A stretch of 64,000 nucleotides of DNA from Methanobrevibacter arboriphilus JCM 13429 = DSM 1125 (GTDB lineage: Archaea; Methanobacteriota; Methanobacteria; Methanobacteriales; Methanobacteriaceae), in assembly GCF_002072215.1 (NCBI RefSeq), contig NZ_JXMW01000012.1:47977-111976 (forward strand), given 5' to 3'. The notes beneath the pieces were generated by a model, which did not search any database, was not told the DNA's origin, and worked only from the letters and a program-made list of their open reading frames with translations. Shown here piece by piece: positions 52,948 through 62,877 of the stretch. The position numbers were made by a program, and so were the translations under genes. Every line of letters starts with the position of its first letter. The stretch's first letter is position 1.

Positions 52948-54171
52948 ATGTATAAAATAGGAGAAGCCCTTGTTGGGGACGGAAACGAATTAGCTCATGT
53001 TGATTTAATAATTGGGGATAAAGAAGGTCCTGCAGGAACTGCATTTGCAAATGGAATGACACAGTTGTCCATTGGACATACACCTTTATTATCTGTTATA
53101 AGGCCAAATTTAATGACTAAACCATCCACTTTAATAATTCCAAAAGTTACTGTTGGTGATTTAGATGATGCAAGTAAAATATTTGGACCTGCACAAACTG
53201 CTGTTGGAAGAGCTGTTGCTGATGCAGTTGAAGAAGGTCTTATTCCAAAAGATATTGTAGAGGATATTGTGATTATGGTAAGTGTATTTATACATCCTGA
53301 TGCTGAAGATTACAGAAAGATATATCAATACAATTATGGAGCTACTAAGCTAGCTATTAGAAGAGCAATGTCTGATTATCCAGGAATTAATAAAGTATTA
53401 GCTGAAAAAGACAGAGGAACACATCCTATTATGGGATTCAAAGTTACAAGACTATGGTCTCCTCCTTATGTTCAAGTTGCACTTGATCTCGATAATCTTG
53501 ATGCAATGGAAAAAATTATCTCTGCAGTTCCAGATAGAGAAAGAATATTACTTGAAGCTGGAACACCGCTAATTAAGAAGTTTGGTGTTGGAGTAGTAAG
53601 TAAAATAAGAAAACTTAGACCTGATGCATTCATTATTGCTGATTTAAAAACTTTAGATGTTGGTCGTGTTGAGATTAAAATGGCAGCTGATGAAACAGCT
53701 GATGCAGTAGCTATTTCTGGACTTGGAACAATTGAATCCATTGAAAAAGCTATTCATGAAGCTCAAAAACAAGGAATATATTCAATCCTTGATATGATGA
53801 ATGTTGATAACTTTAAAGAAAAAATTAATAAGTTACAAGATAATCTTAAACCAAACATTGTATTATTACATAGAAATGTTGATCTTGAAACTTCAATGGC
53901 TGAAAAAGGTCAAGATACTAGTGATATGACTGAATGGGGTAATATCAAAGAAATTAAAAAATTAATTGGTGATGGTCTTGTTGCTGTTGCTGGTGGAATA
54001 ACTCCTGAGAAAGTTGATGAAGCTATTGAATCTGGAGCAGACATAATTGTTGTTGGAAGATATATAATTGGTTCAAGGGATGTTAGAAGATCTGCAGAAG
54101 ATTTCTTAGCTCACTTACCTCAAGATCCTGACAATATGAGATTAGCTCTTGATGAGGATGAACAAGTATAA
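52948..54171 (+). CDS. Bifunctional formaldehyde-activating enzyme / hexulose-6-phosphate synthase
   Basis: The 407-residue fusion has Fae at about 1-165 ([20 protein letters not shown] with catalytic His17, then [19 protein letters not shown] and [17 protein letters not shown]) and hexulose-phosphate synthase at about 170-407 ([16 protein letters not shown] with the D-x-K-x-x-D site, and [27 protein letters not shown]). Fae joins formaldehyde to H4MPT. In archaea the HPS half mainly runs in reverse, making ribulose 5-phosphate from fructose 6-phosphate-derived hexulose phosphate. It is monocistronic. Confidence 0.97.
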   Translation: MYKIGEALVGDGNELAHVDLIIGDKEGPAGTAFANGMTQLSIGHTPLLSVIRPNLMTKPSTLIIPKVTVGDLDDASKIFGPAQTAVGRAVADAVEEGLIPKDIVEDIVIMVSVFIHPDAEDYRKIYQYNYGATKLAIRRAMSDYPGINKVLAEKDRGTHPIMGFKVTRLWSPPYVQVALDLDNLDAMEKIISAVPDRERILLEAGTPLIKKFGVGVVSKIRKLRPDAFIIADLKTLDVGRVEIKMAADETADAVAISGLGTIESIEKAIHEAQKQGIYSILDMMNVDNFKEKINKLQDNLKPNIVLLHRNVDLETSMAEKGQDTSDMTEWGNIKEIKKLIGDGLVAVAGGITPEKVDEAIESGADIIVVGRYIIGSRDVRRSAEDFLAHLPQDPDNMRLALDEDEQV

Positions 54172-54927
54172 TAATGATTTATCATTATTATTTTAACTAT
54201 TATTTTAACTAATTTTTTATTTTAGTTTTTATTTTTATTTCTATACTTTATTTAATTTATTAATAAATTTTATTTATTATTTTAATTCTATTCAAGTTAT
54301 ATTGTTCTATTTTAGTTATTATTTTAGTATTATTTTATTTTCTTAATTATCTCTCTAAATTATCCTCTCTTTATTGTCTGAGTTTATAGAAATTTATAAT
54401 AATTTATAAAAAATAAGTTATAAGTTTAAATATATAAGTTATAAAAAATAAATTATAAGAAATAAAATATAATAAATAAGATATAACTTATATAAAATAA
54501 ATTATAACTTATTAAAAATAACTTAAAAATTATAAAAATTAATTTATAATAAATAAATTATAACTTATAAATAAAAACTACTCAGTTTTAATTTAAAACT
54601 TATAAAAAATAAATTATAAGAAATAAGATATAAATTATAAAAAATAACTAATTAATTATAAATTATAAGATATAATAAATAAATTATAAATAATAATTTA
54701 AAACTTATTAAAAATAACTTAAAAATTAAAATATATAACTTATATAAAATAAATTATAACTTATTAAAAATAACTTAAAAATTATAAAAATTAATTTATA
54801 ATAAATAAATTATAACTTATAAATAAAAACTACTCAGTTTTAATTTAAAACTTATATAGTATAAATGATAATATATAACTTAAGCGAAAATATCCGATGA
54901 TATAAAAATTATAAAAGGAATGATAGA
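54172..54927. other. AT-rich spacer upstream of parA
   Basis: This 756-bp gap has almost no G or C. The left part (54180-54360) is T-rich on the plus strand and may end the fae-hps transcript. The right part is built of related ATAAATTATAACTTATAA words and contains the 124-bp direct repeat. GGAATGATAG precedes the parA ATG. No gene is seen. Confidence 0.55.
54481..54856. repeat. Perfect 124-bp direct repeat (two copies)
   Basis: Bases 54481-54604 recur without a mismatch at 54733-54856, offset by 252. The 128-bp stretch between copies is made of the same words in looser form. Each copy ends with a 17-bp palindrome AGTTTTAATTTAAAACT (54584-54600 and 54836-54852), preceded by CTACTC, the only GC-containing part of the repeat. 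The second palindrome is 76 bases from the parA start. The layout would suit a partition site, an operator or an origin element; this is inference. Confidence 0.85.
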
Positions 54928-55707
54928 ATGGGAGAAACAATAGCAATAATAAACCAAAAAGGTGGTTGTGGTAAAACAACCACAGCAGTTAACTTAGCTG
55001 CATCACTTGCAACATTAGGTAAATCAGTGCTACTTGTTGACATGGATCCACAAGGAAATGCAACTACAAGTTTTGGAATAAACAAACAAGAGCTAAAAAA
55101 CACAGTTTATGCGGCAATAAGTGGTCAAGTAAGTGTGAAAAAAGCTATTATTCCAACAATTGTTGAAAATTTATTTATTCTCCCAAGTAATATTTCACTA
55201 AGTGGAGTCGAAGTAGAATTAAGTAAACTAGATAATTATCACTTAGTTTTGAAAGAATTATTATCACCAGTAGTAAACATTTTTGACTATATAATTATAG
55301 ACCTTCCTCCATCATTAGGAGTGATAACAATTAATGGCCTTGTAGCAAGTGATAGTTTAATAATACCAATACAGGCAGAATACTTTGCATTGGAAGGATT
55401 AGCTGATTTAACAAATACAATTAATCTTGTAGAAGAACGTCTAAGAAGTCCTTCGCCAATTAAAGGAATCGTATTAACATTATATGACTCTAGAACACGG
55501 CTTGGAAAAGAAGTATATAGTGAGCTAAAAAAATATTTCGGAGACAAAGAAAACATATTTAAAACAGTGATTTCGAGAAATATACGATTAGCTGAAGCTC
55601 CAAGTTATGGTATGCCTTGTATAGCATATGATGAAGAAAGTAGAGGTGCAAGATCTTATTTAAAATTAGCTAAAGAAATATTAAGTTTAGAAAGTGATGA
55701 GGGTTAA
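54928..55707 (+). CDS. parA: ParA/Soj-family partition ATPase
   Basis: The 259-residue protein has the deviant Walker A motif NQKGGCGKTTTAVNLAA (about 9-25), LLVDMDPQGNATTSFG (about 36-51), the Walker B-like IIIDLPPSLGVITINGL and the C-terminal YDSRTRLGKEVYSEL, RNIRLAEAPSYGMPCIAYD that define chromosomal Soj/ParA proteins. It lacks an N-terminal HTH (type Ib). ParA dimers bind DNA non-specifically with ATP and move cargo bound by a partner. The partner gene follows after 3 bases. GGAATGATAG precedes the ATG. Confidence 0.96.
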   Translation: MGETIAIINQKGGCGKTTTAVNLAASLATLGKSVLLVDMDPQGNATTSFGINKQELKNTVYAAISGQVSVKKAIIPTIVENLFILPSNISLSGVEVELSKLDNYHLVLKELLSPVVNIFDYIIIDLPPSLGVITINGLVASDSLIIPIQAEYFALEGLADLTNTINLVEERLRSPSPIKGIVLTLYDSRTRLGKEVYSELKKYFGDKENIFKTVISRNIRLAEAPSYGMPCIAYDEESRGARSYLKLAKEILSLESDEG

Positions 55708-55710
55708 AAA

Positions 55711-56448
55711 ATGGTAGATAATAAAAAAAACAAAAGAGGATTGGGAAGAGGTTTAGACTCATTAATACCAAAAATAGACGATGAAGAAGATGAAAAAAAT
55801 AAAAATTCTTCAATTACATTGGAAGATATTCTTTCTAGCTCAGATAATGAAAAAGAAAAAGAAGAAGAAATAGCTGAAAAAAATGATGAAAAGGAGGATA
55901 AGGAGAATATTGAGGAGAAAACTCAGGAAATAGAAGTTAATGATGATGAAAATAAACAATTGGATGAAACAAAAACTAAAAGCTCCTTAAAATCTGAAAT
56001 AAATGAAAAATATAATACTACAGATGAAAGAGAAAAAGAATTGATTGAAACAGAGCAAAAAAAAGATAAAGAAGAAATTAAAAAAGATGAGGATGAAACA
56101 GGAAAAGATAAAGAGGAAACAGTGAAAGAAATTGGAAAAAATATTGAAGAAGATACAATTGAAGAAAAAGAAAGTAAGATTCAAGATAAAAAAATTGCTT
56201 CAGAAACAGTTGAAATTGAAGAGGAAAATCAATTAAGTGATTATGAAATAGCTAGTATAGAAGAAGTAAAAGAGATAATTGAAAAAAACCCTAGAATTAC
56301 TCTATGGTCAGCTAAATCAAGTGCAGTATTTAGATATTTAAGAAAAACTAGACCCGAATTTAGTATAAGTAAAGAAGCTTCAAAATTAATAGATGAAGCA
56401 GTTTCAGAAAAATACCCTGAAATATGGAAATTATTTGATGATATTTAA
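55711..56448 (+). CDS. ParA partner with ParB-like N-terminal motif but no ParB domain
   Basis: The 245-residue protein starts MVDNKKNKRGLGRGLDSLIP; the RGLGRGLDSLIP block matches the N-terminal ParA-interacting motif of bacterial ParB. Residues about 22-180 are a Glu/Lys/Asp-rich, low-complexity, probably disordered linker. A compact C-terminal region (about 180-245: IEEVKEIIEKNPRITLWSAKSSAVFRYLRKTRPEFSISKEASKLIDEA, split here by positions only) looks folded and basic enough to contact DNA or protein. There is no ParB CTPase-fold GxRR motif and no central HTH. It starts 3 bases after parA, so the two are coexpressed. What cargo or DNA it binds is unknown. Confidence 0.8.
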   Translation: MVDNKKNKRGLGRGLDSLIPKIDDEEDEKNKNSSITLEDILSSSDNEKEKEEEIAEKNDEKEDKENIEEKTQEIEVNDDENKQLDETKTKSSLKSEINEKYNTTDEREKELIETEQKKDKEEIKKDEDETGKDKEETVKEIGKNIEEDTIEEKESKIQDKKIASETVEIEEENQLSDYEIASIEEVKEIIEKNPRITLWSAKSSAVFRYLRKTRPEFSISKEASKLIDEAVSEKYPEIWKLFDDI

Positions 56449-56476
56449 AAATTTTTTATAAATTAAAAGGTATAAG

Positions 56477-59128
56477 TTATAACAATTTTTTATCTTTATC
56501 ATTATCTTTAAAACTTAAATATTTAGAATCTAAGACTTTTCTAATATTTTCAGCAGTTTTAGACCCTATACCATCAATTTCTTTGAGTTCTGAAATAGAT
56601 GCATCGATCACAGCTTGAACTGTTGAAAATTTTTCGAGTGATTTCTTTGCTGTAACCGGACCAACATTAGGCAATGATTCAATAATAAACAGCTGCTGTT
56701 CCCATAATTCAGTAGGTTTTCTTTCAGTTCTAACTTGAATAGGATTATTATTTTGATTTTGCTCTCTAATAGCAATTCTTTTAATCATAGCTGCAGTATC
56801 TTCAGGATTTCTAGTTGGAATAATAGAAATTCCAAAGTCTATTGCAATAGATGCAATAGAACCTCTAATAGCATCAGGAGACAAGAAACCTGAATATATA
56901 TCATCTCCTTCTAAAATTAAAATTGGTTTTTTAAACTCTTCTTTCATTATTTTAGCTTGTTTATAAAGTCTTTTATCAATGATAGAATCAATAAAATCTT
57001 TAGCTGTTTTTCTTTCAATAGCAATATCGTCACTAATCTGATAATCCCCAGCAGCCATAGATTTAATTCTCACATTGACATTTATTGTATCTAACGCTCG
57101 AAGTACTTTAGAGTTTCCTTCTCTTGAATCTGCATAAACAAAAATATTATTATTTTGAGCATTCCTATTGATATCATTCTTATTTATTTTATTAAAATCA
57201 TAACCATTCAAATCATTATAATCATTATAATCATTATAATCATTATAATCATTATTATTAAAATTGTCATTACTATTATTATTAATATTTATATTACTAT
57301 TAATATCATTAATAGTATTATTGCTAATATTGCCATTATAATTATTATTAGTAGGACCATTATTCATTGAAATATCCTTTTCATCTAAAATAACGCCTAT
57401 CTCAGCCTTTTTTCCAATTATTTTTGAATTTATTTCATGCTTTGATTTATTGAAAGAGTTTTTATTTAAGTTTTTTAAAGAATCTTTATCTATTAAATGT
57501 TTTTTCATTTGTTTTTCCTTATTTAAGCTTGCCCAGTAATAACCTTCATCTCTAGTCCCTTTAGCAATGAGAACTTTCATATTGCCAGTATTTTTCCTTC
57601 CAGTTCTTCCTCTCCTTTGAATCATTCGAACTTCTGAAGGTACAGGTTCATAAAGGACAACTAAATCAACAGAAGGAATATCAATTCCTTCTTCAGCAAC
57701 ACTAGTTGAAATTAAAACATCATAAGTCCCAATTTTAAATGATTTAATAATATTCTTTTGTTCTGTCTGAGTAAGTCCTTTTTCTCCATCCCGTGATCCT
57801 TGACCATAAAATTTAACAGAATTAATACCTTCTTTTTCACATTTTTTCTGGATCATTTCAAGTGTATCTCTGAATTGTGTGAAAACGATGATTCTTTTAT
57901 TTTTATTCCTGTTAGAAGAGTTATTATTTTTAGAAGAATTGTTATTTTTAGGAGGATTGTTGGTTTTAGAAAAATTAATTTCTGAGTCAGTGTTTCCTAT
58001 TAATTTAGATTGATTAATATCGACAATATTTAGTTCTTCTTTTAATATTTCCATGAGTTTTTTTAATTTAGGATGTTCCCATCCATTTTTTTCAGCTTGT
58101 TCACTTAAAAGAATAGCTTGAGAAAAATCAGCATCTATTAAAAGTCCTTTGGCCGCCTTAGTATTCTTTTTTCTTATCCTTGAAACATATTTATTGAAAG
58201 TTGAAACACCTTGAGTTTCTAAAAGTTCTAAAGCATGCTGAAGATTAATAACTGCACTTAAAATTGAAATTGCTTGATAACATTCTTTTGGAGGATTTGT
58301 AGCTCTAGCAATACGATTTTGTACTTTACCTCGAGCTTTTAAAATATCAATTTTATTAACAGAAATAGTAGAAATAACATTTAAATTCTTTAACATTTTC
58401 AATCGATGCCTAAGAGCCTTATTAATATGATTTTTAATTTTTTCAAGTTCCTTACTCATATTAACTTTAATCCAGTCTATTTCAATAGGATTAAAATAAG
58501 GTTTTACATCAACGTCATCTTCATTTTTTACAACAACATCTTCAATAAAAAGATTTTCACATATTTGCCGAATTTTATCTTTATCAGAACCAGGAGAAGC
58601 AGTTAATCCCAGAATCAAATGATTTTTAGCAGTTTTTACATATCTTTGTCCAAGATATACATAGGCATAAGATCCTACAGCGTGATGACATTCATCAAAA
58701 ACAAGAAGAGATACATCTTCAAGATCATATCTTCCATTAAGTAAATCTGATTCAATTGTTTGTGGTGTTGCACAAATAATCTGAGAATCATCCCATCTTT
58801 TTTTTCTTTCATCTGGTTTAGTTGCCCCAGTAATAGAAGTAGTTTTTACATTAAGAAAATGCCTAAAATTTTCTTCGTGCTGAATTGCTAAAGGCTTACT
58901 AGGAGCTAAAATAAGAACTTTGGAACCTTTATTTTTTTTAAGTCTATCTGCAGCTACTAATATGGCTACAAGAGTTTTTCCCAAAGCAGTTGGAGCAACA
59001 ATCATTGTATTCCCTTTTTTAAGAACATCAGCAGCTAGAACTTGTTGATATATCCTTGCTTCTGCAGTATTTTCTTTTATAAAAGGATGTTCAATAAATT
59101 TTTCCATGTGATTTATATTGTAAAACAT
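56477..59128 (-). CDS. hef: Hef helicase-nuclease (FANCM/XPF-like) with Asn-rich insertion
   Basis: The 883-residue protein has superfamily 2 helicase motifs (VAPTALGKTLVAI about 43-55; LLVFDECHHAVGSYAY; LGLTASPGSDK; MIQRRGRTGRK) in about 1-560, an XPF nuclease (YADSREGNSKVL, AIERKTAKDFIDSI with the ERK-x3-D site about 700) and a C-terminal tandem helix-hairpin-helix (LPNVGPVTAKKSLE; IDGIGSKTAENIRK). Hef processes stalled replication forks. Residues about 581-663 are an Asn/Asp/Ile-rich insertion that links the two halves and contains a 9-bp tandem repeat. No Shine-Dalgarno sequence is apparent. The gene is convergent with the parA partner. Confidence 0.96.
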   Translation of the reverse strand: MFYNINHMEKFIEHPFIKENTAEARIYQQVLAADVLKKGNTMIVAPTALGKTLVAILVAADRLKKNKGSKVLILAPSKPLAIQHEENFRHFLNVKTTSITGATKPDERKKRWDDSQIICATPQTIESDLLNGRYDLEDVSLLVFDECHHAVGSYAYVYLGQRYVKTAKNHLILGLTASPGSDKDKIRQICENLFIEDVVVKNEDDVDVKPYFNPIEIDWIKVNMSKELEKIKNHINKALRHRLKMLKNLNVISTISVNKIDILKARGKVQNRIARATNPPKECYQAISILSAVINLQHALELLETQGVSTFNKYVSRIRKKNTKAAKGLLIDADFSQAILLSEQAEKNGWEHPKLKKLMEILKEELNIVDINQSKLIGNTDSEINFSKTNNPPKNNNSSKNNNSSNRNKNKRIIVFTQFRDTLEMIQKKCEKEGINSVKFYGQGSRDGEKGLTQTEQKNIIKSFKIGTYDVLISTSVAEEGIDIPSVDLVVLYEPVPSEVRMIQRRGRTGRKNTGNMKVLIAKGTRDEGYYWASLNKEKQMKKHLIDKDSLKNLNKNSFNKSKHEINSKIIGKKAEIGVILDEKDISMNNGPTNNNYNGNISNNTINDINSNININNNSNDNFNNNDYNDYNDYNDYNDLNGYDFNKINKNDINRNAQNNNIFVYADSREGNSKVLRALDTINVNVRIKSMAAGDYQISDDIAIERKTAKDFIDSIIDKRLYKQAKIMKEEFKKPILILEGDDIYSGFLSPDAIRGSIASIAIDFGISIIPTRNPEDTAAMIKRIAIREQNQNNNPIQVRTERKPTELWEQQLFIIESLPNVGPVTAKKSLEKFSTVQAVIDASISELKEIDGIGSKTAENIRKVLDSKYLSFKDNDKDKKLL
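57211..57255. repeat. Five perfect 9-bp tandem repeats inside hef
   Basis: AATCATTAT is repeated five times without error and read on the minus strand gives Asn-Asp-Tyr units in the linker of Hef. Copy-number change here would be in frame, so the linker length can vary without harming either domain. Confidence 0.9.
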
Positions 59129-59349
59129 CTTTAAATAAGTTGCGAGAGAGATTATGAAAAGTAATATAAAAAATATATAAAAAGAGTAAAGAGAAAAAAT
59201 AATAGAAGAAGTAAAGAAAAATAATAAAAGTAAAGAAAAGTGAAAAGTAAAGAAAAAAGATAAAGAAAAAAATAATAATAAAATAATGATAATAAATACA
59301 AAATAAAAATAATAAAAATTAACAATGATAATAAATGAACGGTGATTAA

Positions 59350-60084
59350 TTGATAATTATAATGGACGAAAGATCTAAAAAATATATTATTGATCAAAAA
59401 TCTGATTTTCAAAGTGATTTAGGAATTATAAATCAAGAGGATCTAGCTAATGCAAAAATAGGTCAAACACTAACAACACATTTAGGGAAAAAATTTAAAG
59501 TAATTAAACCATCTGTTAATGATTTTATAGAATTAATGGATAGGAGATGCTCAATACTGATTCAAAAAGACATTGGTACTATAATTTCAAAGTGTGGTAT
59601 TGGAAGTGGGAGTAGAATTGTTGATGCTGGTACTGGAGCTGGTGCTATAGCTTTAAATTTTGGAAATATTGTTGGAGAATGTGGAAAAGTTTACAGCTAC
59701 GAGATTAGAGAAGATTTTGCAGAGGTAGCTAAAAGTAATATAGAAAAATTTGGTTTAGATAATATTATTGAAATAAAAAATAAAGATATAAAAGAAGGAA
59801 TTGAAGAAAACGAAATAGACTTAGTTTTTCTTGATTTAATGAAACCATATGAAATATTTGAAGATGTTTATAGTTGTTTAAATACAGGAGGATACCTTGC
59901 TGTTTATGCTCCATATATAGATCAAATTGAAACTTCATATAAAATAGCTAAAAAGATAGGTTTCATAGATTTATCCATTATTGAAACACTTGAAAGAGAA
60001 ATTGAAGTAAGAAATCAAGGCACAAGACCTAAAACTAGAATGGTGGGGCATAGTGGTTATTTGATGTTTGGAAGAAAAATTTGA
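59350..60084 (+). CDS. trmI: tRNA (adenine-N1)-methyltransferase, TrmI family
   Basis: The 244-residue protein has the small N-terminal domain (LTTHLGKKFKVIKPSVNDFIELMDRRCSILIQKDIGTII, in pieces) and the SAM motif IVDAGTGAGAIALNFGNIVG (about 96-115), YSYEIREDFAEVAKSNI-like and LDLMKPYEIFEDVYSCLNTGG. Archaeal TrmI methylates A57/A58 in the T-loop of tRNA. GGTGATTAA before TTG 59350 is the same arrangement seen at 11378, so TTG is chosen; ATG 59362 is the alternative. A poly-AT spacer of about 220 bp separates it from divergent hef. Confidence 0.93.
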   Translation: MIIIMDERSKKYIIDQKSDFQSDLGIINQEDLANAKIGQTLTTHLGKKFKVIKPSVNDFIELMDRRCSILIQKDIGTIISKCGIGSGSRIVDAGTGAGAIALNFGNIVGECGKVYSYEIREDFAEVAKSNIEKFGLDNIIEIKNKDIKEGIEENEIDLVFLDLMKPYEIFEDVYSCLNTGGYLAVYAPYIDQIETSYKIAKKIGFIDLSIIETLEREIEVRNQGTRPKTRMVGHSGYLMFGRKI

Positions 60085-60493
60085 TTATTTTAAATTCTCA
60101 TAATTACAAGTGAAAATAATAATATAAATATAAATAATAATATGAATATTAAATAATAATAATATAAATAATAATAATATGATTATAAATAATAAAATAT
60201 ATTATATAAAATTATTATTATAAATATAAATATATTTATTATAAATATAAAGATGTTTATTAATTAAATATGAATATTATGATTAAATATGAGTATATGG
60301 CTAAAATAGGGGTATTATAATCAAATATAGATATATAAATAAATAGGAATATTATAAATAAATAAAGTTACTATAAATATAAATGTGGCTATTGTATATA
60401 GTTATTAGAATATGGCTATTATATATAGTTATTAAAATATGGCTATTGTATATAGCTATTAGAAATATACGATTATTATAATTTTTTTAGAGT
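60085..60493. other. Spacer between trmI and pyrB
   Basis: The left two-thirds (60110-60380) is AT-rich with AATAATAATATAAAT-type repeats. The right end has the triple 27-bp repeat. No gene is seen. Confidence 0.5.
60383..60463. repeat. Three tandem 27-bp units directly upstream of pyrB
   Basis: Units begin at 60383, 60410 and 60437, each of the form AT(A/G)TGGCTATT(G/A)TATATAG followed by (T/C)TATTA(G/A)A. They match at all but a few positions and have identical phasing. The last unit ends 30 bases before the pyrB start. Each holds a TATATAG word, so the block may contain the promoter repeated three times, or an operator array. Confidence 0.8.
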
Positions 60494-61423
60494 GTGATTA
60501 AAATTTTTAATCTAAATGATGTAATATCAATAAAGGATTTTCAAAAAAAAGATATTGAATTTATTTTAAATGAAGCTGAAAATCTTGAAAAAATAGCAAA
60601 ATCCCAAGAATTTTCAGATGAATTAGCAGGTAAAATATTGGGAATGATGTTTTTTGAGCCTTCTACTAGAACTCGTTTATCTTTTGAAACATCCATGAAA
60701 AAATTAGGTGGTAATTGTGTTGGATTTGCTGGAAGCTCAGCTAGTTCTGTTTCAAAGGGTGAAAGTTTAGCTGATACATCAAAAATGTTTGAAGCTTATT
60801 CAGATGCTCTTATTATTCGACATAGCCTAGAAGGGGCTGCAAAATTTATTTCAGATATTGTGGATGTTCCTGTAATAAATGCTGGAGATGGTGCTGGACA
60901 ACATCCAACTCAAACTCTTCTAGATCTTTACACAATCAAACGCCAATTTGATAAAATTAAAGGTTTAAATGTTGCTTTAGTGGGAGATTTAAAATATGGA
61001 CGCACTGTGCATTCATTAGCTTATGCACTTGGAATGTTTGATGCTCAAATGAATTTTGTATCACCTGATGAATTAAAAATGCCAAAAGAAACTCTCCATG
61101 ATCTAAAAAAGAACAATGTAAAATTTCATGAAACAAATAATTTGAAAAATGTTATTGATGAAATTGATGTATTGTATGTTACTAGAATACAAAAAGAAAG
61201 GTTTCCAGATGAAGAAGAATATTCAAAAATAAAAGGAGCTTATTTGATTAATCATGACCTTGTAAAAGGAAAAGATCTTATTGTAATGCATCCTCTTCCA
61301 AGAGTTGATGAAATATCTACAGATGTTGATAATACTAAATATAATAAATATTTTGAACAGGCTTTTTATGGTGTTCCTGTTAGAATGGCTATTTTAAAGA
61401 ATATTATTAAAAATAAATTTTAA
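60494..61423 (+). CDS. pyrB: Aspartate carbamoyltransferase catalytic subunit
   Basis: The 309-residue protein has the carbamoyl-phosphate loop [17 protein letters not shown] (about 52-68), the aspartate-specific [14 protein letters not shown], and [12 protein letters not shown] near the C-terminus. It starts pyrimidine synthesis. The start is GTG at 60494, preceded by TTAGAGT; no better start is in frame. The regulatory subunit pyrI is not adjacent. A triple repeat sits directly upstream. Confidence 0.97.
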   Translation: MIKIFNLNDVISIKDFQKKDIEFILNEAENLEKIAKSQEFSDELAGKILGMMFFEPSTRTRLSFETSMKKLGGNCVGFAGSSASSVSKGESLADTSKMFEAYSDALIIRHSLEGAAKFISDIVDVPVINAGDGAGQHPTQTLLDLYTIKRQFDKIKGLNVALVGDLKYGRTVHSLAYALGMFDAQMNFVSPDELKMPKETLHDLKKNNVKFHETNNLKNVIDEIDVLYVTRIQKERFPDEEEYSKIKGAYLINHDLVKGKDLIVMHPLPRVDEISTDVDNTKYNKYFEQAFYGVPVRMAILKNIIKNKF

Positions 61424-61506
61424 ATAGCTATAATTATGCCATTAAAATAACTCTTTCTAAAAAATTAAAGTTATGATAAAAATTAAGGTTAAAATGAATT
61501 TTAAGA

Positions 61507-62574
61507 TTATAATAAAAATACAAAAATAATTAAAATAAATATTAAAAAAATTAAAATTAAAAACAAAATAGATAAAAAAATAGTTAATTTAGAAAGTTTA
61601 ATAGCTTTATTAATATCATTCTTTTTTAAAACATTCTTATCTTTACCAATACTATAAACATTCTTTTTTGTAAGGGAAATATCTAAAGCTCCTGCAACAG
61701 CTGCCATTGTAAACCCAGAATTTGGGGATGGGCATTTTCTAGCATCATTTAACATTGTTAAATAGCTGTTTTTGTAATTAAATCCTTGATTTCTATATAA
61801 GAAAGAAGTTAAAACTGTTAAAATTCCCCCAAGGCGAGCAGGAATATAATTCAATATATCATCTAATTTTGCTGGGAAATATCCAATATTAGAGTACTTT
61901 TCATTTTTATATCCAACCATAGCATCTAATGTATTAATTATTCTATAAAAAATAGCTATAATAACAGAAAATATTATAATATTTAAAATATTTATATTAG
62001 CTGAAGAAAAATTAAACACTACAATTAAAGATAGAGCTAAAATAAAAATAATATTAGCTATAATATAATAAAATACAGGTGAAATAACAGAGTCTGTTAT
62101 ATTTTCAGATAATGTTTCAATTGTAGCAGAAACAATGAGAGTTTTAGTAAGTTCAGATGTATCTCTACTTACTAAATGTGACATAGAAACTCTTGCAGAA
62201 TTAATATCTAATTCTAAATCATTGAAAATTGATTTAGCTGAAGAAAGTAGCATTCTAATTGAAAATGTTGAAGAAAGTATTAATGATGATATTATCAAGA
62301 AGATAATAAGATTATAGCTAGATATTAATAATATTACTATGAAAAATAATATTACTATCAATGAAACTAATATTGTTAAAATAAATCCAGATATTTTGTT
62401 TTTAATTTTTATTAAATATTTTAAAAAAAATTCAATATTTTTACCAATGAAAACCACAGGATGTATTTTTGTTGGTAGTTCGCCTAATAAAATATCAAAT
62501 AATATTGAAAAAATCAATATACCTAATGAAATAAGTGTAAAAAATTGTAAGCTAGGTATATCTTGAAAATACAT
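61507..62574 (-). CDS. cbiB: Adenosylcobinamide-phosphate synthase (CbiB/CobD)
   Basis: The 355-residue membrane protein has LFDILLGELPTKIHPVVFIGKNIEFF near the N-terminus, LVSRDTSELTKTLIVSATIETLSENITDSVISPVFYY (about 134-170) and KYSNIGYFPAKLDDILNYIPARLGG (about 225-249), the CbiB signatures, plus DARKCPSPNSGFTMAAVAGAL. It attaches the aminopropanol-phosphate arm to the corrin ring at the membrane. The extra hydrophobic C-terminus (about 325-355) is normal. It is monocistronic. Confidence 0.95.
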   Translation of the reverse strand: MYFQDIPSLQFFTLISLGILIFSILFDILLGELPTKIHPVVFIGKNIEFFLKYLIKIKNKISGFILTILVSLIVILFFIVILLISSYNLIIFLIISSLILSSTFSIRMLLSSAKSIFNDLELDINSARVSMSHLVSRDTSELTKTLIVSATIETLSENITDSVISPVFYYIIANIIFILALSLIVVFNFSSANINILNIIIFSVIIAIFYRIINTLDAMVGYKNEKYSNIGYFPAKLDDILNYIPARLGGILTVLTSFLYRNQGFNYKNSYLTMLNDARKCPSPNSGFTMAAVAGALDISLTKKNVYSIGKDKNVLKKNDINKAIKLSKLTIFLSILFLILIFLIFILIIFVFLL

Positions 62575-62877
62575 TATAAAACCTTAATAATTGAAAATAA
62601 TCTTAATATTCATGACTTTAATAGTTCTTTGAAGTTTTTTAAAGATACTAAAAATTATTTTTTAAATAGATATTTTTAAATGATTATATTGTTTATTGAA
62701 TTTAAAAATTTATTTATTATATAAATTATTATTAATATATAATTAAATTTAATTTAAATTATAATTTACATATAGATAAAAATTAGTTATATAACTACTT
62801 ATATATTTATATAATATATTATAATATATAAAAAATAATTTAACATATAGTGTAATTTCTTAATAGACAGTGATTAT
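62575..62877. other. 303-bp AT-rich divergent spacer
   Basis: The spacer between cbiB and the DUF2299 gene is simple sequence, with several TATATAAT words that could be TATA boxes for either gene. No structure or small ORF is supported. Confidence 0.45.

Noticed and set aside
57155..57370. Plus-strand frame of almost only Ile and Thr
   Set aside because: It is the antisense shadow of the Asn/Asp-rich linker of hef.
59152..59412. Minus-strand hydrophobic 86-codon frame
   Set aside because: It is made of Leu/Phe/Tyr/Ser runs from AT-rich spacer and overlaps the start of trmI; no ribosome-binding site.
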